From Zizania palustris (lineage: Eukaryota; Streptophyta; Magnoliopsida; Poales; Poaceae): DNA of 64,000 nt. A program made the translations under genes and the position numbers. The DNA lies in assembly GCA_019279435.1 (NCBI GenBank), contig JAAALK010000082.1, positions 83,114,989 through 83,178,988 on the forward strand, in the 5' to 3' direction. Positions within the stretch are counted from its first letter, which is position 1; every line of letters starts with the position of its first letter. The notes beneath the pieces were generated by a model, which was not told the DNA's origin, searched no databases, and was given only the letters and a program-made list of their open reading frames with translations. Shown one piece after another: positions 62,724 through 64,000 of the stretch.

Positions 62724-64000
62724 TGAGAAACCAGGTTGAAGAGCATGGTTCTTATGCTCAAGATGTGATGAGTGATTATCAACGGAAGTCAAATAAGAGA
62801 TATGAAGACCTACCATGTCTGAGGCGCATGTGACTCAGGTACACGGGCAGCGAGCGACAGCCGGGCAGAGGAGCCATAGAGTCGGGTTGGCCCAATCCAA
62901 GTACATGGGATAGGAGCGGCAAAGGATCCATTGGTCTGTTGACCGGGTTTGACTCAGGTACACGGGCAGCGAGCGATTGCCGGGCTGAGGAAGCTGTGGG
63001 ATCGGGTCAGCCAAATCCGGGTACCCAGTGCGAAGACGGTGGATGCTTTGTCAGTTTCGGCGCAAAACTGACAACCAATGATTATTTTGTTTTAGGATAT
63101 TAATATTTAGTATTTAAGTCCAGAATATTCGGTATTCGAGTCGGTTGTTTTTTTAAGGGTATTTTAGTAATTTCAAATTATATTTTAGAGTTAGTGTAAT
63201 TTACTCTAGGGGTAAATTAGTCTTTTCCATGTATTAGTGGGTCGCCTATAAATAGGCCCCTACCCCCTAGGGACAGGGTGACTGTTTTTCATGAGATCAA
63301 TCTACAGTCCACTTTTCGTTTTGGACGCTATTCGTCTTCCACCAAAATTTCTCTCTCGCTGCAAATTTCGTCGTTGTCGCTATGGTTCTGTCTCCTTTGA
63401 CTCAGCGCATGCGGCAGCCGTCATCCTCACGCGCAAGAAAAAATCCAGCGGTGTCAGGTGGCTGCATTTTTCTGCTCAGCAATGCGGCATTGATCAAGCC
63501 GCCGGCACGGTAGTCCACACCGGCAGGTTTTTTGCTCAGAGCTGTACACGACAGTAGCAATTCTTGTTTCCACGCATTGCAGCGCTTGCACGGTATGAAA
63601 ATGCATCGATTGGACGTGCGGGACCTGCCATTGTCTTGGTTTGCATGGAGTCATGCGGAGGGAACATGCAGGCGGGAGCAGCGCGTGCAGAGTGCAGCGG
63701 CTGACGGCGCGCGCGGCGATGTCAACGACGTCATGCAAGTTAGTTTTTTTATCTCCTAATTGTTAGTTAGATTAAATCTGTTATTTCGTATTTAATTTTA
63801 TCTGCTAGATTTTATTAGTGTTAGCATATTATTTATTTAAGTTTTATTCTGTTCGTATAAAAAGAAAAAAAATATTATTAGTCGCAGTAATATTTTTATT
63901 CTAGATTTACGTGCAATATTTTAAGTTTATTTCTCAGTTAATTTCTGGATGATCCATGTTTTATTCGTTTGATTAGTATTTTATTTTTAGATTGCAATCC
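62724..64000 (+). mobile_element. S4: Sirevirus LTR in plus orientation, cut by the window end
   Basis: It begins TGAGAAACCAGGTTG (same start as the S1 LTR read on the minus strand) and contains the CG-rich duplicated block (about 62825-63040), the hairpin GTCAGTTT...AAACTGAC, a TATA-like CCTATAAATAGG (63245-63256) and the AT-rich 3' part matching S1 up to the window end. By comparison with S1 about 190 bp of LTR lie beyond. Whether it is a 5' LTR, a 3' LTR or a solo LTR cannot be decided. The open frame at 63291-63557 is LTR sequence, not a supported gene. Confidence 0.9.

Noticed and set aside
63291..63759. Short ORFs at the right edge
   Set aside because: They lie in the S4 LTR, aligned with the equivalent non-coding part of S1.

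Overview
The window is a stack of nested transposable elements from a flowering plant with a large, repeat-rich genome. I see no ordinary host gene. The plant origin rests on four things: copia-type LTR elements with an initiator-tRNA-Met primer site and several polypurine tracts (the Sirevirus pattern), Tat-lineage gypsy elements with a second RNase H, an En/Spm (CACTA) transposon with tnp2, DUF4218, DUF4216, Transposase_24 and Ulp1-type domains, and GT-AG introns. The species cannot be named from the sequence.

Layout. 1-8218 is the 5' end of a minus-strand gypsy element (gypsy A), split by a complete but pol-less Sirevirus (S1, 364-7525, target duplication gggaa). 8219-9379 is unassigned flank. 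9380-32294 is a second Sirevirus (S2, duplication cttgt), whose gag is split by a third, young Sirevirus (S3, 17060-29327, duplication ccctg). 32300-62723 is a decayed plus-strand gypsy element (gypsy B), which carries a 26.4-kb CACTA element (33874-60283, duplication aca). The CACTA element carries a second Tat-type gypsy element (gypsy C, 45148-56459, duplication gctat) inside a coding exon. 62724-64000 is the start of a plus-strand Sirevirus LTR (S4).

How the parts work. The Sireviruses encode gag (UBN2-like domain, two zinc knuckles, coiled coil), then protease, integrase, reverse transcriptase and RNase H in a different frame. Only S3 keeps an uninterrupted pol, and its gag has one frameshift. 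Gypsy C has a broken gag-pol and, between integrase and the 3' LTR, an antisense gene with its own TATA box, five exons and four GT-AG introns. The CACTA element has a tnp2-type transposase gene and a second gene joining a Transposase_24-like region to a Ulp1-like cysteine protease. Between them lie internal copies of its subterminal repeats (each with a TATA box), tRNA-like modules, a GC-rich island and tandem hairpin repeats.

The least explained material is: the antisense spliced gene of gypsy C; the CACTA internal cassettes with repeated TGACGTCA sites; the five tandem hairpins with compensatory changes and the adjacent long inverted repeat at 42860-44600; and the dense TTCGAA cluster in the S2 LTRs. 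All element breaks and target duplications were read by eye from the sequence. Family names come from motif recognition, not database searches.
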